Source: Actinomyces sp. oral taxon 897
GTDB lineage: Bacteria; Actinomycetota; Actinomycetes; Actinomycetales; Actinomycetaceae
Direction of reading: 5' to 3'
Length of the DNA: 64,000 nt
Assembly: GCF_002999235.1 (NCBI RefSeq)
Contig: NZ_CP027236.1
Location: forward strand, 2,852,001 to 2,916,000
The position numbers were made by a program, and so were the translations under genes. Numbering within the stretch: position 1 is the stretch's first letter; each line of letters begins with the position of its first letter. This document shows positions 56,287 through 63,839 of the stretch, one piece after another. The notes below the pieces were generated by a model that ran no database searches, was not told the origin of the DNA, and worked only from the letters and a program-made list of their open reading frames with translations.

Positions 56287-56640
56287 TCACGGGCGTGACC
56301 GCGCGGGCGCGTCGAGCCGCTCACGCAGGAGGCGGCGGGCGGCCTCCAGGCGCTCGATCCGCTCCTCGACGGCGGCGAGCTGGGCGGCCAGGGCGGCCCT
56401 GGTGGCCGGGCAGGCGGCGGCCTCGTCGCTGCCCAGGCAGCCGACCAGCGGCAGCACCTGCTCACAGCTCAGCCCCACCGCGATGAGGGCGTGCACGCGG
56501 CGGGCCCGCCCCACGTCGGCCGGGTCGTAGTCGCGGTAGCCGTTGCCCAGCCGTGCCGCCGGCAGCAGGCCGACGTCGCTGTAGTGGCGGACCTGGCGCG
56601 CCGTCAGGCCGGCGCGGGCCGCAAAGTCCCCGATCCTCAC
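56287..56640 (-). CDS. MerR-family transcriptional regulator
   Basis: 117 residues, GTG at 56640 with GAGGGAGGG upstream; family members start here (MRIGDFAARAGLTARQVRHYSDVGLLPAAR). The winged helix is followed by a dimerisation coiled coil (LAAQLAAVEERIERLEAARRLL). There is one Cys pair-like segment (CLGSDEAAACPA) but no clear metal-binding tail, so a drug or stress effector is as likely as a metal. Divergent from the MFS gene, with a palindrome between long-spaced promoter elements, as usual for MerR. Confidence 0.9.
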   Translation of the reverse strand: MRIGDFAARAGLTARQVRHYSDVGLLPAARLGNGYRDYDPADVGRARRVHALIAVGLSCEQVLPLVGCLGSDEAAACPATRAALAAQLAAVEERIERLEAARRLLRERLDAPARSRP

Positions 56641-56704
56641 GCGCCCTCCCTCGTCACCTTGTCCTCTCGTCCCCTTGTCCCCGCCGCGGTTCGTCGCCGC
56701 GGTC

Positions 56705-56736
56705 TTGACCTTGACACTAGTGTCAGAGTTTAACGT
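56705..56736 (+). promoter_or_regulatory. MerR-type promoter/operator of the MFS gene
   Basis: TGACACTAGTGTCA (56712-56725) is a perfect 14-bp palindrome. It sits between TTGACC (56705-56710) and TAACGT (56731-56736), a 20-base spacer. Over-long spacers with a central dyad are the hallmark of MerR activation. Confidence 0.6.
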
Positions 56737-56738
56737 CC

Positions 56739-56768
56739 TTCCGCACGGGCCGCCCGGTCCGTGCGGAA
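56739..56768 (+). promoter_or_regulatory. Leader hairpin before the MFS start
   Basis: TTCCGCACGG and CCGTGCGGAA form a perfect 10-bp stem with a 10-base loop. The 3' arm runs into the AAAGG ribosome site of the MFS gene, so the fold could limit translation. Confidence 0.5.
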
Positions 56769-56776
56769 AGGCTCCC

Positions 56777-57898
56777 ATGAGACGTGTTCCCGCACTGTCC
56801 TTCGCCGTCATGCTCCTGGTGGGGACGGACACCTTCCTGGTCGCCCCGCTGCTGCCCGCCCTGTCCGCGCGCTTCGCCGTCCCGCCCGCGCGCGCCGGCT
56901 GGATGGTCTCGGCCTACGCGGTCGGCTACTGCCTGACGGCCCTGGTGGCCGGGATGGCGGCGTTCTCGGTGGCCACCGCCGCGACCGGGCTGGCCTGGTC
57001 CTTCACCTCCATGCTGGGGCTGCGCCTGGCGGCCGGCGTCGCCGCCGCGGTCGCCTCCCCGCAGATCTGGGCCACGATCGCCCAGGTCATGCCCAGGGAG
57101 CGGGTCGTCCCGGGCATGGCGACGGCGACGGCGGGCCTGACCATCGCCCAGCTCCTGGGCGTGCCGGCCGGGAGCCTGCTGGCGGTGCGCTCGACCTCCG
57201 ACCCGTTTGTCGTCGTCGGGGCCGGCGGCGCCCTGGTCACCGCGGCGCTGTGGCGGTGGTTCCCGGCTGTGCCCCCGCACGGCGGCACGGTGCGCACAGG
57301 GCTCCTGGCCCAGTACGCGGCCCTGGCCCGCACGCCGCGCGCCCTGGGGCGCTTCGGGGCCTACCTCGTGTTCCAGGTGGGCAACTTCGCCGTCCTGTCC
57401 TTTGCCGCCACCTGGTTCGCCCGCGACTTCCACCTGGACCAGGCCGGTATCGCCAGGGCCATGATCGTGCTCGGGGCCGGTAACACCGTCGGCGCCCTGA
57501 TCGGGCCGCGGGTCGTGCGGCGAGCGGGCCAGGGGCGCGCCCTGCTGGGCGGCTCGGTCTGCTACCTCCTCATCTACGCGGTGGTCGCGGCCAGCCCGAC
57601 CCGCTGGGTGGGCGTCGCCCTGCTCGCCGGGGCCTTCACCGTGGGCGGCGTGCTCTTCCCCGTCATGATGAACCTGCTCCAGGCCCTGACCACCTCGGCG
57701 CGCGGGACGGTCTCGGCGTTGGCCAGCGTGCTCATGTACGCCGGCTCGACCCTCGCGGGCATTGTCGGCGGCCCGCTGCTGGCGGCCCTGCCCTCCTTCT
57801 GGGGGGTGAGCCTGTTGGCGCTGGCGACCACCAGCGGCGCGCTCGGGCTGTGGGCGGCCTCGGGCTGCTTGCGGGCCGAGCCGGGCGGGAGGGGCTGA
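56777..57898 (+). CDS. MFS transporter lacking the motif A loop
   Basis: 373 residues, ATG at 56777 after AAAGG. Major-facilitator exporter of the drug-efflux kind (LPALSARFAVPPARAGWMVSAYAVGY at helices 1-2; SVCYLLIYAVVAAS later). The loop between helices 2 and 3, normally GxxSDRxGRR, is missing: CLTALVAG runs straight into GMAAFSVATAATGLAW. About 20 residues appear deleted in frame at an internal GCCGG sequence. This may abolish transport or leave two helices fused. Controlled by the divergent MerR gene. Confidence 0.8.
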   Translation: MRRVPALSFAVMLLVGTDTFLVAPLLPALSARFAVPPARAGWMVSAYAVGYCLTALVAGMAAFSVATAATGLAWSFTSMLGLRLAAGVAAAVASPQIWATIAQVMPRERVVPGMATATAGLTIAQLLGVPAGSLLAVRSTSDPFVVVGAGGALVTAALWRWFPAVPPHGGTVRTGLLAQYAALARTPRALGRFGAYLVFQVGNFAVLSFAATWFARDFHLDQAGIARAMIVLGAGNTVGALIGPRVVRRAGQGRALLGGSVCYLLIYAVVAASPTRWVGVALLAGAFTVGGVLFPVMMNLLQALTTSARGTVSALASVLMYAGSTLAGIVGGPLLAALPSFWGVSLLALATTSGALGLWAASGCLRAEPGGRG

Positions 57899-57951
57899 GC
57901 CGCCTTGAGGCGGTGAGACGGTCTTGGCAAGGGTGAGGCCGAGCCGGGCGC
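57864..57951. repeat. Direct repeat flanking the toxin-antitoxin pair, left copy
   Basis: The end of the MFS gene and the bases after it (GCGGGCCGAGCCGGGCG, GGGGCTGAGCCGCCTTGA, AGACGGTCTTGG) recur with small insertions and deletions at 58924-59010. Confidence 0.75.
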
Positions 57952-57981
57952 GGGCGGGGGTACCGAGCCCCCGCGTCGTGG

Positions 57982-58329
57982 TCAGAGCCCCAGGACCAGC
58001 CGCAGCCCGTCATCGACCCGTGCCAGGAGGTGGGCGGGCAGGGTGCCAACGGGGTCGACCAGCCTGGAACGGTCCACGACGAGCGTCTGCGACACGTTCA
58101 CGACGCAGTCCTTCGGCACACCTCCTTCTCCCCGCTCGAGTTCGACATTGCCCGGTGCCGCGGCCAGGCGCATGTTGCTGGTGATCGCAGAAACGATAAC
58201 CGTGGAAATGTGTGACTGGTTAAAGCGGTCGGAGGAGATAATGAGGGCTGGACGTAGGTATTCGGGTTCTGAGCCCACCGGCTCGCTGAAGTCGGCCCAC
58301 CAGATCTCGCCCCGGGCTACCACTCCCAC
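57982..58329 (-). CDS. MazF/PemK-family toxin
   Basis: 115-residue endoribonuclease-type toxin that cleaves mRNA when free of its antitoxin. RGEIWWADFSEPVGSEPEYLRPALIIS is the PemK/MazF signature, and NVSQTLVVDRSRLVDPVGTLP the later conserved strand-helix part. The GTG at 58329 lies inside the end of the antitoxin gene (13-base overlap), so the two are co-translated. A GTG two codons later is also possible. Confidence 0.92.
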   Translation of the reverse strand: MGVVARGEIWWADFSEPVGSEPEYLRPALIISSDRFNQSHISTVIVSAITSNMRLAAAPGNVELERGEGGVPKDCVVNVSQTLVVDRSRLVDPVGTLPAHLLARVDDGLRLVLGL

Positions 58330-58550
58330 GCTCCTGCCTGGATGAGCGCGCGCCCGGCCGAGGGCGGTGTCTCGGCGCCCATCTCGTCTGCCAGGTCATT
58401 GAGCGCAGCGGTCACCGGGTCGTCACCCTGACGGGCAATGAGCTCACGGACCGCTTGAGCGTAGAGCTGCGACCTGCTCCACCCCAGGCGGCGTGCGAGC
58501 TGTTCAGCCTTGTGGAAAAGCGGGTCGGGAACGGAGATCGCGGTCTTCAC
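58317..58550 (-). CDS. Ribbon-helix-helix antitoxin (MazE-type)
   Basis: 77 residues. The RHH DNA-binding part is MKTAISVPDPLFHKAEQLARRLGWSRSQLYAQAV; the acidic C-terminus (NDLADEMGAETPPS) would neutralise the toxin. The start is the GTG at 58550, only six bases after TATACT on this strand, suggesting a leaderless transcript. An imperfect dyad, GGTATTACC, next to the -10 is a likely autoregulatory site. Confidence 0.9.
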   Translation of the reverse strand: MKTAISVPDPLFHKAEQLARRLGWSRSQLYAQAVRELIARQGDDPVTAALNDLADEMGAETPPSAGRALIQAGAWEW

Positions 58551-58556
58551 GCTGGG

Positions 58557-58575
58557 AGTATAACCGGTATTACCG
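58557..58575 (-). promoter_or_regulatory. Promoter and operator of the toxin-antitoxin operon
   Basis: On the minus strand TATACT (58562-58557) is six bases before the antitoxin GTG. The adjoining ACCGGTATTACCGTT region holds an imperfect palindrome suited to RHH autorepression. Confidence 0.55.
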
Positions 58576-58597
58576 TTTCTAGGGCGGGTTGTGCCAA

Positions 58598-58720
58598 GCT
58601 GCTGGCGGCCCTGCCCTCCTTGTCGGTGGTGAGCCTGCCTCCTGGTCCAGCCCCCGCGACCGGCCGGCGTCCTGCCTTCCTTGTCGGTGGTGAGTCTGCT
58701 GGGCGGCCCCGGCCCGACGT
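58598..58720. repeat. Decayed duplicate of the MFS gene end
   Basis: The 24 bases at 58598-58621 equal 57775-57798, inside the MFS gene. A variant of the adjacent phrase (CTTGTCGGTGGTGAG) occurs twice, near 58617 and 58678. This is a fragmented copy of the MFS 3' end and does not code. Confidence 0.7.
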
Positions 58721-58737
58721 CGCGCCCCTCCTCTCGG

Positions 58738-58868
58738 GTGAACGCGCTGTCCCGCGGGTGAACGCGCTTAAAGCTATATGAGCGCCACCCTAAGCGGCGT
58801 TCATATAACCGAAAGCGCGTTCACCTACTGAGGAGAGCGTTCACCTACTGAGGAAGGCGTTCACCTAC
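58738..58868. repeat. Iteron-like repeats and large hairpin
   Basis: GCGTTCACCTACTGAGGA starts at 58817 and 58837, and a shortened copy at 58857: an exact 20-bp period. Facing them are two inverted copies, GGTGAACGCGCT at 58738 and 58757. The arms 58758-58769 and 58813-58824 are perfectly complementary over 12 bp, with inner TATATGA/TCATATA arms, so a large hairpin can form. No gene is within it. Confidence 0.8.
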
Positions 58869-58923
58869 GGATGGAGGAGTCGTGGTACTGGCGAGCCCAG
58901 GTCAGGCGGAAGGAGGTGTCCAG

Positions 58924-59010
58924 GGCTGCCTGCGGGCCGAGCCGGGCGCGGGTGGGAGGGGCTGAGCCGCCTTGAGACGGTCTTGGTAGGGGTGGGGCTG
59001 AGCCGGGCCG
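58924..59010. repeat. Direct repeat flanking the toxin-antitoxin pair, right copy
   Basis: Matches 57864-57951 with small insertions and deletions; about 1.06 kb separates the two copies, with the toxin-antitoxin pair and the iteron-like repeats between. Confidence 0.7.
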
Positions 59011-59657
59011 ACGCCGCCGGGCAGTCCATCCTGTCCACCCTGGGCCAAGCCCCGGGTACGGGCGCGGGTGCCGGTCACGCCGCCCCAGGTGGAGGCGCAG
59101 CGGACGGCCGAGCCGGGCGCGGACGGGGGTGCCCACTGAGGGGCCCACTTCGTGCAATGAGGGCGCGGCCGAGCCGGGCGCCCCTTGCACCACTGGGAAG
59201 CAATTAGCGCGTCGCGGGCCGAGCCGGGTAGCAAGGGGTCGCACCGGCGGGGTCCCGGGTCCGCGACCGTGTGCGAGCCGGGTGTCCGACAGCAGGGTCC
59301 CGCCCGTGGCGGCCTGGGTGAAGTGGTGGAGGGGGCAGCTCCGCCACGTAGGAGATGGTGCCGCCCGTGGCGGCCAGGGCGAGGTCGACTGCGTCCCAGA
59401 GCCGTGGTGAGCCGACGGGGTGGGGGGCCAGTGCGTCTTGTCCCGTACCGACGATATTCGCATGCTCGGCCGCGTGGAGAAGCTGGTCGATGCTCCGCGT
59501 GTGGTCGAGCTGTATTGACAGCTATGGTGCCGCGCGCCTGGAGGTCTAATGCGCACGCTGAGGCCGGGGTGCGCTCTTAGCTGGGCGGTCGAGGATCTTG
59601 CCGACTGTCTGGGGGAGGTCTTCCGCAGGCCCGTTGACCTGGTCTTGCGACACTCGC
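59011..59657. other. Gene-free, degenerate stretch
   Basis: GGGCCGAGCCGGGC-type phrases recur near 59107, 59169 and 59219, continuing the family seen after the MFS gene. Open frames here have no start signals or recognisable content. It looks like decayed duplicated DNA. Confidence 0.45.
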
Positions 59658-59710
59658 GAGAACGGTACTTATTCGTCGTGAGAACGGTACTTGTTCGTGC
59701 TGAGAACGGG
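59658..59710 (+). repeat. Third cluster of the 22-bp unit
   Basis: Two copies at 59658 and 59680 and a 9-base start of a third at 59702, in 22-bp register. Same sequence (one substitution in the first copy) as the clusters at 5.0 and 5.7 kb. Confidence 0.9.
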
Positions 59711-60432
59711 TGTCCGTGACTGGCTCCCGCAGGGACGCGATCACGTACGGTGTGAACGGAACGCGATCTAGTTGTGGGGACCGGGGCGTCTCCTGGGTGT
59801 ACTGGTGCGGGTGGGGGGCGCGTGCTACTATTTTGTTCGTGGGGGCAGGGGTGGCACAGGACGGTATCCGAGAGGCCACCCTTGAGTCATATGCGGAGAG
59901 GCTCCTCCTGACGTCTGATCTGCCCCGTATAAGTGGGTTCACGATGAGGGTTTGTTCTGGTGCTGTGCTGAGGAGCCTAATGACGTGGTCCGTCTCTGTC
60001 TTGTGTCCTGTTCGGGAGGGAGTGGGACTCCGCCCTCTGGCGGGTCGGATACGGGAAGATGCGTCTCCTGTGCGGGACGGGTGGAGGTCTACGGCACGGC
60101 GCCCGCGCTCGACGACGGGGGCCTGTACCGGGGGATCTGGTGAGGGGAGGGGGCGCACGTGCGGGTGCCCGCAGGGTTGAGGTTGATCAAATATGTGACT
60201 TTGGTCACCACCAGTGTGGTGCGGGACACCCCTCCTGACTGCCACTTTTCCGCATGGTCTCGTCCAAAGCCGGCGCCGGATCCGCTCCCGGGGCCGTCGG
60301 TGGCGAGTGGCGTCATACCAACGAAAGGTGGTAGAAATGGACCCGTTCCGGCCACCTCCGGAAGGGCCTCCACAGGCCGGTGGCGATCCAGCCCCTGGAA
60401 ACGTTGCAATCACGCGGCTCCCAGAGGCAGGG
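59711..60432. other. Probable CRISPR leader side; no gene
   Basis: AT-richer than its surroundings near 59820-60200, with GTGAC-TTTG-GTCAC as a small dyad at 60195-60208. A frame from the ATG at 60337 with AAAGGTGG upstream reads MDPFRPPPEGPPQAGG and runs into the array, ending at 60624; I list it only as an observation. The leader is placed here because the far end of the array is degenerate. Confidence 0.45.
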
Positions 60433-61320
60433 GTCAGGGAGCACCCCGCACCGCTAGGTGCATTAAGACAGGTGGCTAAGGACATCGTCAAAGGAGATGA
60501 CATCGTCAGGGAGCACCCCGCACCGCTAGGTGCATTAAGACATGACGGGGGTCTCCCGGGGCAGGTCGCCCGCAGCGGTCAGGGAGCACCCCGCACCGCT
60601 AGGTGCATTAAGACAGGTGGCTAAGGACATCGTCAAAGGAGATGACATCGTCAGGGAGCACCCCGCACCGCTAGGTGCATTAAGACCCCGGCACACGGCC
60701 CCACCGGCACGAGGCCGGGACGGTCAGGGAGCACCCCGCACCGCTAGGTGCATTAAGACTCCTCGGCCACGGCCAGCGGCAGAGGCACGCGGCGTCAGGG
60801 AGCACCCCGCACCGCTAGGTGCATTAAGACGATCCATGATCTGCGTCATCTCTCTCGTCCTCTCAGTCAGGGAGCACCCCGCACCGCTAGGTGCATTAAG
60901 ACGTGATCATCAGCGGGTCCTCCCACCAGCAGCGAGCCAGTCAGGGAGCACCCCGCACCGCTAGGTGCATTAAGACGTGTCAGCCCCGTCCGCCAGGTGC
61001 CCGGCCGCAAAGTCAGGGAGCACCCCGCACCGCTAGGTGCATTAAGACCCAGCCCCCAGCGCGGGGCGCCGCAGCTCCTGGGTGGTCAGGGAGCACCCCG
61101 CACCGCTAGGTGCATTAAGGCTGGAAAGGATGAGAATGACAAAAATGATGATGGTGTCAGGGAGCACCCCGCACCGCTAGGTGCATTAAGACGGGTCGCC
61201 AGCGGGCTCGGCGTCGCGGGGGTCGCGTCAGGGAGCACCCCGCACCGCTAGGTGCATTAAGACCAGCTCAAAAGAGCTGAAGCTCGCCCCCTCGACAGGT
61301 CAGGGAGCACCCCGCACCGC
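60433..61320 (+). CRISPR. Orphan CRISPR array: 13 repeats, 12 spacers
   Basis: 37-bp repeats start at 60433, 60505, 60578, 60650, 60723, 60794, 60866, 60940, 61012, 61085, 61156 and 61227, and a truncated 22-base repeat at 61299. The repeat starts GTCAGGGAGCACCCCGCACC and ends GCTAGGTGCATTAAGAC. Spacers are 34-37 bases. Spacers 1 and 3 are identical. The repeat at 61085 has one change near its end. GCACC-GCTA-GGTGC can fold, leaving the last eight bases ATTAAGAC as a 5' handle of the kind made by Cas6, which points to a type I or III system. No cas gene is seen between 56 and 64 kb. Confidence 0.97.
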
Positions 61321-61356
61321 GGGGCTCTCTAGCTTCCTCCTGCGCGAATCTGGATA

Positions 61357-61582
61357 GGTTTATGCGGTGTCCTGTGCAGTCTGCCGTCTGTCTGCTGGCC
61401 CGGTTTTGTGTGCGTGTCGCAATCTGAGGATCAGAACGAGGGCCACTCTCGCCCGCGTCGAGGTCCAGGCCCCTGACCTGCGTGGACATTGGGCGCACAA
61501 AGATGAAAACAGTGTGGGGTCGGCTCTGATCCTCAGATTGCGACAGAACTGTCCGCCCGCCACCACCGGGGCCGTGCATAAC
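61357..61582. repeat. Dispersed hairpin element, copy 2
   Basis: Second copy of the element at 27382-27606. The inverted arms are 61415-61437 and 61523-61545. Relative to copy 1, one G-C pair in the stem is A-T here, a paired change; one other position is mismatched. It starts about 37 bases after the truncated end of the CRISPR array. Confidence 0.85.
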
Positions 61583-62037
61583 CGCCGCGTATAGCCTCCT
61601 CCCGAGGCGAGGCAGGCCACCCGCTGCGACCAGGGCCCTGCGTACTCCCCCCTCCTCACCCCAGGGCGGGTCCCGGACCAGGTGGTGAGGCGGTGCGGGG
61701 CGCAGGGGTCGTGGTGGTGGCCTCGCGCAGACCCCGGACCGGGCAACAACGCGGCTCACCACCCGCCCCAGGGGAGCATTCGGTCGCGCTAGTACGGGCC
61801 CGGGAGTACGGGTCCGGGCCAGTGGCCCGAGACTGGTAGGTCCGGGCCAGCTGCGCCCCTGTTCGCTCCTGTTCACGCTATAAGCACCCGACCGGAACCT
61901 CGTGGAACACGTACGGGGACCAGGTCCAACACCAGGCAGCACCAGAGAACCTCCTTCTGACCCTGGACCGGGATCCGTAGGCCAGCTGGCGCCCCGGCAG
62001 AGTGCGCCGACGTTGGGCGCCATCGGGTGCAGGCGCC
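61583..62037. other. Gene-free stretch
   Basis: No gene is supported. GTACGGGCCCGGGA-type phrases repeat around 61790-61850. TACGAT at 62038-62043, six bases before the next start codon, may be a leaderless-type -10. Confidence 0.4.
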
Positions 62038-62049
62038 TACGATGCGGCC

Positions 62050-63039
62050 ATGCCCCCATCCTTCCCGCACCCCCCACGCCGACCCGTCCGCCCCATGACA
62101 GGCCGGGACAGGCGCCCGACCCAGGCGCGCACCGGCCACGCCCCGGAGCCGACCACCTCAGAGATGACCGCCTCAGAGACGACTACCCCGGGCGACGACC
62201 GGCCGGCAGGGCAGACGGACCGTCGCCCCTGGTCCTGGCCCCGGGCGCTCCTCGTCCTTACGGTGCTCCTGGCCGTCGTCGCGCTCGTCGGCCTCAGCGT
62301 GCGCGCCTGGGTCGGAGGCGACGAGGACACCCAGGCCACCGTCCCCGCTGACCCCGGCACCACGGCGCAGCCCCAGGCGGACGCGGTCGGCACCCCGGCT
62401 CCCGCCACGGCCGACGTCGCGGCCTCCGCCGCACCCGACCCCGGGACCACGCCGAGCCCTGGCCCCCGGACCGACGACAAGGGATTCGCCCACAGTGACG
62501 TCGTCGGGGACGGGACCTGGACCCTCACCGACCCGGTACCACCCTCCCAACCGGGGGCCGCCACGGTCTACCGCTACGTTCTGCGGGTCGAGGGCGGCAC
62601 CGGGGTGGACGGCGCGACGGCGGCCGCCACCATCCAGGGCGTCCTCAACGACGACCGCGGCTGGCGCACTGTGGAGGGGGTCTCCTTCGAGCAGGTCAGT
62701 GACCCCGACATGGCGGACTTCACCCTGTCTATTGCCTCCCCGCCAATGGTGGACACGCTGTGCGCCCCCCTGCAGACGATCAGCATGTGGAACTGCCGCA
62801 ACGGCGACAACGTGGTCCTCAACTCCGACCGCTGGAGCTACGGGTCCCCCACCTTCCCGGACGTGGACTCCTACCGTATCTACGTCATTAACCACGAGGT
62901 CGGCCACTTCCTGGGCCACGAGCACGAGTTCTGCGCCGGGCCCGGCCTGAAGTCGCCCACCATGGCCCAGCAGAGCCGCACCCGTGAGGGAGGCTGCACG
63001 GCCAACGGCTGGCCCACCCAGGACAACCAGGCCTCCTGA
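62050..63039 (+). CDS. DUF3152 metalloprotease-like membrane-anchored protein
   Basis: 329 residues from the ATG at 62050, which lies six bases after TACGAT (leaderless type). A Pro/Thr/Arg-rich cytoplasmic part of about 60 residues, one membrane helix (about 65-87), a Thr/Ala/Pro-rich linker, then the DUF3152 domain. That domain carries the zinc-protease motif HEVGHFLGHEH (HEXXHxxGHxH) and two or more cysteines (TLCAPL, MWNCRNG, EFCAGP, GGCTANG). Predicted extracellular peptidase of unknown target. A start 16 codons upstream is possible. Confidence 0.88.
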   Translation: MPPSFPHPPRRPVRPMTGRDRRPTQARTGHAPEPTTSEMTASETTTPGDDRPAGQTDRRPWSWPRALLVLTVLLAVVALVGLSVRAWVGGDEDTQATVPADPGTTAQPQADAVGTPAPATADVAASAAPDPGTTPSPGPRTDDKGFAHSDVVGDGTWTLTDPVPPSQPGAATVYRYVLRVEGGTGVDGATAAATIQGVLNDDRGWRTVEGVSFEQVSDPDMADFTLSIASPPMVDTLCAPLQTISMWNCRNGDNVVLNSDRWSYGSPTFPDVDSYRIYVINHEVGHFLGHEHEFCAGPGLKSPTMAQQSRTREGGCTANGWPTQDNQAS

Positions 63040-63826
63040 GCGCGCCCTGGGGCGGCCGAGGCCTTCCTGGGGGCGGGGGGTGCGGCACGCCCCCGGCGGC
63101 GATTCCGGCGTGCCCGCGTGAGGCCCTCCTGGGGGTGCGGCACGGACCGCCCACCCGGCACCAGCGCCGGCACTGGAGGATGCCCTCCCGGGGTGAGGCC
63201 GTGGCCCGCCTGCCGCCCGGGAGACCGAGTCCGGGGCCATCGAGCAGGACGCGGACGTGGCTGTGGCCCGCCTGCCGCCCGGGAGACCGGACCGGCTGCT
63301 CCTGGCCGCCACTGCGCCACGTAGACTGCCCGCCCTGCCTGGGCGGACCTGTGCTCCTTGCGCGGGGCGGTGGCCCGGGAGGAACTCGGGTATTCCAGGG
63401 GCCAGGCTGGCTCCCGGCCGGGGTGTGTCCTCGGGCGCGCCTCCGGGCAGGGGCGAGGGTTCCCGGGCGCGCCTCCGGGGTGGTGCGCTCCCAGGGCGTG
63501 CTTCTGGGGCACCGGCCCGGGAGGAACCCGGCACCCCAGGGGCCAGGCTGGCTCCCAGCCGGGGCGCGCCTCCGGGCAGGGGCGAGGGCTCCCGGGCCGA
63601 GCCTTGCTGGCGCCTCGACCTTCGCGACGTGCTTTGGGGCGGTTGTCCCGGGCCATGCCGACGGAGTCCTGGCCGGGCGGTGCGTCGCCCGGGGCTCACG
63701 GCCCCGTGGCCGAGGCTGTGAATATGCTTAGAGCGTGGGGCCGCATCCCGCGGACCGGCTCCGGGTGCGGCTCCCTCGTGGGGTAGCGCCGTCGGGGCCC
63801 CTGCCCTTATATTCCCGTCGCTTCTC
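63040..63826. repeat. Gene-free stretch with duplicated GC-rich segments
   Basis: A 27-bp phrase at 63201-63227 is repeated exactly at 63263-63289. A segment of about 90-108 bp beginning GCCCGGGAGGAAC at 63373 recurs, diverged, from 63515. Open frames here arise from composition only. TTATAT near 63807 is the likely promoter zone of the next gene. Confidence 0.6.
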
Positions 63827-63839
63827 AAGAAGGTTGATC

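Noticed and set aside
59129..59580. Several 60-130-codon frames upstream of the third 22-bp repeat cluster
   Set aside because: No start signals or conserved motifs, and the region is made of decayed repeats of the MFS gene end.
60542..61251. Protein-coding frames through the CRISPR array (REHPAPLGALR-type repeats)
   Set aside because: They arise from translating the 37-bp repeat; the frame changes from unit to unit and spacers are unrelated.
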